Shown here: in pieces, positions 34,401 through 36,051 of the stretch
How the letters are laid out: each line of letters begins with the position of its first letter
How positions within the stretch are numbered: the stretch's first letter is position 1
Source of the DNA: Nitrospinae bacterium CG11_big_fil_rev_8_21_14_0_20_45_15
Lineage (GTDB): Bacteria > Nitrospinota > Nitrospinia > Nitrospinales > VA-1
Direction of reading: 5' to 3'
Assembly (NCBI GenBank): GCA_002787235.1
Contig: PCWG01000018.1
Span: 1-36,051 of the forward strand
DNA: 36,051 nt
Translations under genes and position numbers: made by a program
The notes under the pieces: generated by a model
Database searches by the model: none
What the model saw: only the letters and a program-made list of their open reading frames with translations
Told to the model about the DNA's origin: nothing

Positions 34401-34586
34401 GGAAATGTTTTTGAGTGGACGGCGGACACAAAGGTTACCTCCCGGATACATGTGTTAGAACAAAAGTCAGTACGTGGAGGCAGTTTCATCACCCCAGCCA
34501 GTTTGATCGCCCCTTGGCGTCGATATTCTTTTGCGATCAATTATGGAGCGGCATTTTTAGGGTTTCGTGCCGTCATGGAAGACTGA
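31410..34586 (+). CDS. Long coiled-coil protein with C-terminal FGE-sulfatase (SUMF1-like) domain
   Basis: The frame opens at ATG 31368, but ATG 31410 has GGAAG five bases before it. The product is then 1058 residues. After a helical head (about 1-120), residues about 125-790 are almost wholly charged and rich in E, K, L and Q, as in an uninterrupted coiled coil. The last ~255 residues are a formylglycine-generating-enzyme/C-type-lectin-like fold: WVPVKPGKFQMGSS, KYPVTNVEFFRFIA, NHPVTQVTWRDAQAYCQWKS, RLPTEAEWEYVAR, DLFGNVFEWTAD, SVRGGSF and FLGFRAVMED. The catalytic cysteine pair of true FGE is not evident, so a binding or structural role is likely. No signal peptide is seen. Confidence 0.82.
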   Translation: MTDKNRILHSIDALFSELEGKVSPLVFQFFKVLREFYESDEDLSALSEIRIDEILERLKSLDPTIESASFSNESLRISLNDSLLELSKIGKNPFAIAVGPKNTFIAQIRNVPAKEEPEARRVFKTSEITFNLPEELRRQFEEQVELLKKEEEKTNQKVRELLKKEAELEAEKNRIESESLNFQADFKEESKKLSEKFEEERKQANAEISKLKKSLAIAQDLEQELLGKHKKSLDEFVESRSKMEESFSTHERVFQNKFAEMTRLMEALSKSEKELSQKVTNDRQRLSARDRISSETLEEAQAKLKSLSADLEGLRKDRKNIRARYKEDVEAKKKELDKEFTRRSEYHLRRIDEWEEEENRLNRENEHLRVREQSLSVEIKSKTDEHFKERQATLDQLEAKLKKSQKEILKQEREVERDKEGLKMLLKQVRGKTIDPEILTPILKDQEKITRRKKKILKTIEDTEKLARGDVDEKIQAIEAEKQKAFSKLDPIYEELESERKRLMKKESVLVKREKEELERLNQEYEELKGTFEVDQIEKEMKLDEREDQLFEEEEEIFQTRDKLLKEEAQIVKKRMDNDAAIESELEEMLGIKSATLANQSEINSFLENFQQTYSDIIDVQQQDYETFKSRISEIENIASKVAESLKEHEAQSREIFTASEEALKERLEKKEELAARLEKDLRAKMSEYKSHMEDLTRVKEDIAREGESQKRELLESVSHYEDKLQDLGQAFEELSTAFHKEKEKGRIEIKEETDERKPLEFDAALAQAEWPLAVRHRLGNISQGEHPPHIEEYIYKLSDTWTLWVPVKPGKFQMGSSRPKDYAPQSMESIAKPFRIMKYPVTNVEFFRFIAETNYKTDVEGGIGGVAFVRGNSKKNESFSNPALQAVESAFWLQPDGFSESLYGKYNHPVTQVTWRDAQAYCQWKSEQLGQKVRLPTEAEWEYVARNFGEASTEDFYWSKEEIPQHCNIEETGIGDTTPVDHFPESELIGGSCDLFGNVFEWTADTKVTSRIHVLEQKSVRGGSFITPASLIAPWRRYSFAINYGAAFLGFRAVMED

Positions 34587-34666
34587 GGATACCTTGCATC
34601 CATTTGTAAAAACTGATATATACAAAAGGACTATAGTAGTAAATTTAAATTTTGGATGGAGAAATC

Positions 34667-35200
34667 ATGCCAGCAGAGAATAAAAATGCTTTGGTAAGCA
34701 TTGTGATGGGAAGCGATTCTGATTATGACATCATGGCAGAAGCGGCTTCCATATTAAAAGCCTTTGATGTTCCTTATGAAATTCTGGTTACGTCTGCACA
34801 TCGATCCCCTGAACGTACTCGCAAGGAAGTCAAAAGAGCCACCCGTGAAGGGGTTCAGGTTTTTATAGCTGGAGCAGGTGGGGCGGCCCATCTTGCAGGT
34901 GTTATTGCCGCAGAGACAATCTTGCCTGTCATTGGTGTTCCCATTGCGGCCACTCCATTGAATGGTTTGGATTCTCTGTTATCCACCGCGCAAATGCCGG
35001 GTGGTGTGTCGGTCGCTTGCATGGCTATTGGAAAACAGGGCGCACGTAATGCGGGTGTCTTGGCTGTGCAGATTCTGGGTCTTTCCGATCCCAAAATATC
35101 TGCCAAATTGCTTCGTTATAAAAAGGATTTAGCTTTGGAAGTCCAACGTAAAAGCAAAAAACTTCACGTGGCCCATGCCCAAAAAGGTCAGAAGAATTAA
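34667..35200 (+). CDS. purE: N5-carboxyaminoimidazole ribonucleotide mutase
   Basis: Class I PurE converts N5-CAIR to CAIR in purine synthesis. The 177-residue protein has SIVMGSDSDYDIM, the catalytic histidine segment LVTSAHRSPERT, FIAGAGGAAHLAGVIA, and GVPIAATPLNGLDSLLSTAQMPGGVSVA, all diagnostic. The ATG at 34667 has GGAG close upstream; an in-frame TTG at 34652 is less likely. A basic tail of about 30 residues (KKLHVAHAQKGQKN) extends past the usual end and overlaps the start of the next gene. purK is not adjacent. Confidence 0.95.
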   Translation: MPAENKNALVSIVMGSDSDYDIMAEAASILKAFDVPYEILVTSAHRSPERTRKEVKRATREGVQVFIAGAGGAAHLAGVIAAETILPVIGVPIAATPLNGLDSLLSTAQMPGGVSVACMAIGKQGARNAGVLAVQILGLSDPKISAKLLRYKKDLALEVQRKSKKLHVAHAQKGQKN

Positions 35201-35846
35201 GGTTGAAGGTCCTGCCCAGCTTTCCGCGCATTTCCCTCTCATTCAGTCCACTTTGAAGAGCGGGGGGCTCATTGCCTTTCCGACAGATACTTTTTATGGC
35301 CTGGGGGCCGATCCTTTTCAGGAAAAAGCCATTCAAAAAGTTTTTCAGCTTAAAAAAAGGTCGGCAGGAAAGCCCCTCATTGTATTGGCATCCAACCGGG
35401 AACAAATAGCAAAATTGGCGGAAGATATCTCGGAAAATGCAGAAATTTTGATGAAACGTTTCTGGCCGGGTCCTTTGACATTGGCACTCAAAGCGAAAGA
35501 TACTTTATCTACTTTGTTGACCGCTGGAGGCAAGACTCTGGGTGTTCGCATTCCCGGGAATTCACTGACCTGCGCATTATTGGAAGGGGTGGGACCTTTG
35601 ACTGCCCCCAGTGCCAATCCGAGTGATGAAAAAGCACCTGCCAGTGCAGACGAGGTCGCAAATTATTTTGGTGAGGAACTGGATTTGATCATTGACGGTG
35701 GTGAGACTCCAGGTGACAAGAGTTCTACTCTGCTGGATATGACGACTCATTCTCCGGTATTGCTTCGCGAAGGTGCCGTATCAATTGCGGATTTAGAGTT
35801 GGTTTTAGGTGTTCCCTTGCACAAAACTTTGGATATCAAACAATGA
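35175..35846 (+). CDS. L-threonylcarbamoyladenylate synthase (Sua5/YwlC/YrdC family)
   Basis: Makes the threonylcarbamoyl-AMP used to form t6A37 in tRNAs reading ANN codons. The 223-residue protein has the YrdC fold motifs IAFPTDTFYGLGADPF, KKRSAGKPLIVLAS, RFWPGPLTLAL, GVRIPGNSLTCALL and LTAPSANPS. It lacks the long C-terminal domain of Sua5 and is closer to the short form. The ATG at 35175 lies inside the end of purE, a 26-base overlap, and its own stop overlaps the next ATG. The three genes are thus tightly coupled. A later start would remove only the basic N-terminal residues. Confidence 0.92.
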   Translation: MPKKVRRIKVEGPAQLSAHFPLIQSTLKSGGLIAFPTDTFYGLGADPFQEKAIQKVFQLKKRSAGKPLIVLASNREQIAKLAEDISENAEILMKRFWPGPLTLALKAKDTLSTLLTAGGKTLGVRIPGNSLTCALLEGVGPLTAPSANPSDEKAPASADEVANYFGEELDLIIDGGETPGDKSSTLLDMTTHSPVLLREGAVSIADLELVLGVPLHKTLDIKQ

Positions 35847-36051
35847 TTTATGGGACAGGACTGGATATTATAGAAATTGCTCGTATCGAGCGATCGCTTG
35901 AAAAATATGGCGCAAAGTTCGAACAACGAATATTTACACCGACCGAAATTGCCTATTGTCGCTCTAAAGCGGGCATGGGCAAACACTTTTCTGCACGTTT
36001 CGCTGTTAAAGAAGCGGTATTAAAAAGTATGGGAATGGGAATGGATAAGGG
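35843..36051 (+). CDS. acpS: Holo-[acyl-carrier-protein] synthase, N-terminal part (cut by window edge)
   Basis: The frame starts at ATG 35843, overlapping the previous stop (ATGA), and runs open to the edge for 69 codons. IYGTGLDIIEIARIE carries the metal-binding aspartate (D8). FTPTEIAYC and HFSARFAVKEAVLKSMG carry the second conserved acidic residue (E57). Together these identify AcpS, which moves phosphopantetheine from CoA to the acyl carrier protein. The C-terminal half is outside the window. Confidence 0.93.
   Translation, partial: MIYGTGLDIIEIARIERSLEKYGAKFEQRIFTPTEIAYCRSKAGMGKHFSARFAVKEAVLKSMGMGMDK

Overview
The window looks like a chromosomal contig from a nitrite-oxidising bacterium of the Nitrospinota/Nitrospina type, or a close relative. 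The main reason is the cluster at 21583-27872. It encodes a cytochrome bd-like subunit I with no CydB partner, two membrane-anchored c-type cytochromes, and a fusion of a di-haem cytochrome c with an ethylbenzene-dehydrogenase-like haem-b domain. This combination is known from Nitrospina and Nitrospira respiratory chains. LPS heptosyltransferases show a Gram-negative outer membrane. The assignment rests on recognised protein families, not on a search.

Left part (1-9144), accessory in character. Two tandem LuxR-type regulators are translationally coupled on the minus strand; the second runs off the window edge. A stand-alone LuxR-type HTH protein (2127-2390) and a small unknown protein follow on the plus strand. 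Next comes a secreted protein with three ~84-residue repeats and a thrombospondin type-3 calcium-binding region, then a small secretin/TonB N-terminal (STN)-like protein. An AT-rich three-gene unit (5273-7333) encodes a 56-residue protein, a SAM-dependent methyltransferase, and a fusion of a LuxI/FeeM-like acyltransferase domain with a cyclic-nucleotide-binding domain. A collagen-like/trimeric-autotransporter-head-like surface protein closes this part. The acyltransferase fusion together with the LuxR genes is the best candidate here for an undescribed signalling or surface-modification system.

Middle part (9145-21025), mostly housekeeping. It holds several terminators, a tRNA-Thr(CGU) gene with a clear promoter and terminator on the minus strand, and ilvB without ilvN. 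A GT39-type membrane glycosyltransferase follows, coupled to an unknown multi-pass membrane protein. A tight minus-strand operon runs PAP2 phosphatase, heptosyltransferase, Trm112-like protein (56 aa), second heptosyltransferase, gcvPB. A divergent plus-strand pair encodes a DUF2064 nucleotide-sugar-transferase-like protein and HisD.

Right part (21026-36051). The respiratory cluster lies behind a 500-base AT-rich leader region and ends at a strong terminator (27899-27926). After it come CinA (minus), a TPR protein, an MFS transporter whose only well-placed start appears to be ATT, and a ~1060-residue coiled-coil protein ending in a formylglycine-generating-enzyme-like (SUMF1) domain. The window ends in an overlapping purE - sua5/ywlC - acpS run, with acpS cut by the edge. 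I saw no CRISPR array, insertion sequence, integrase or rRNA gene.
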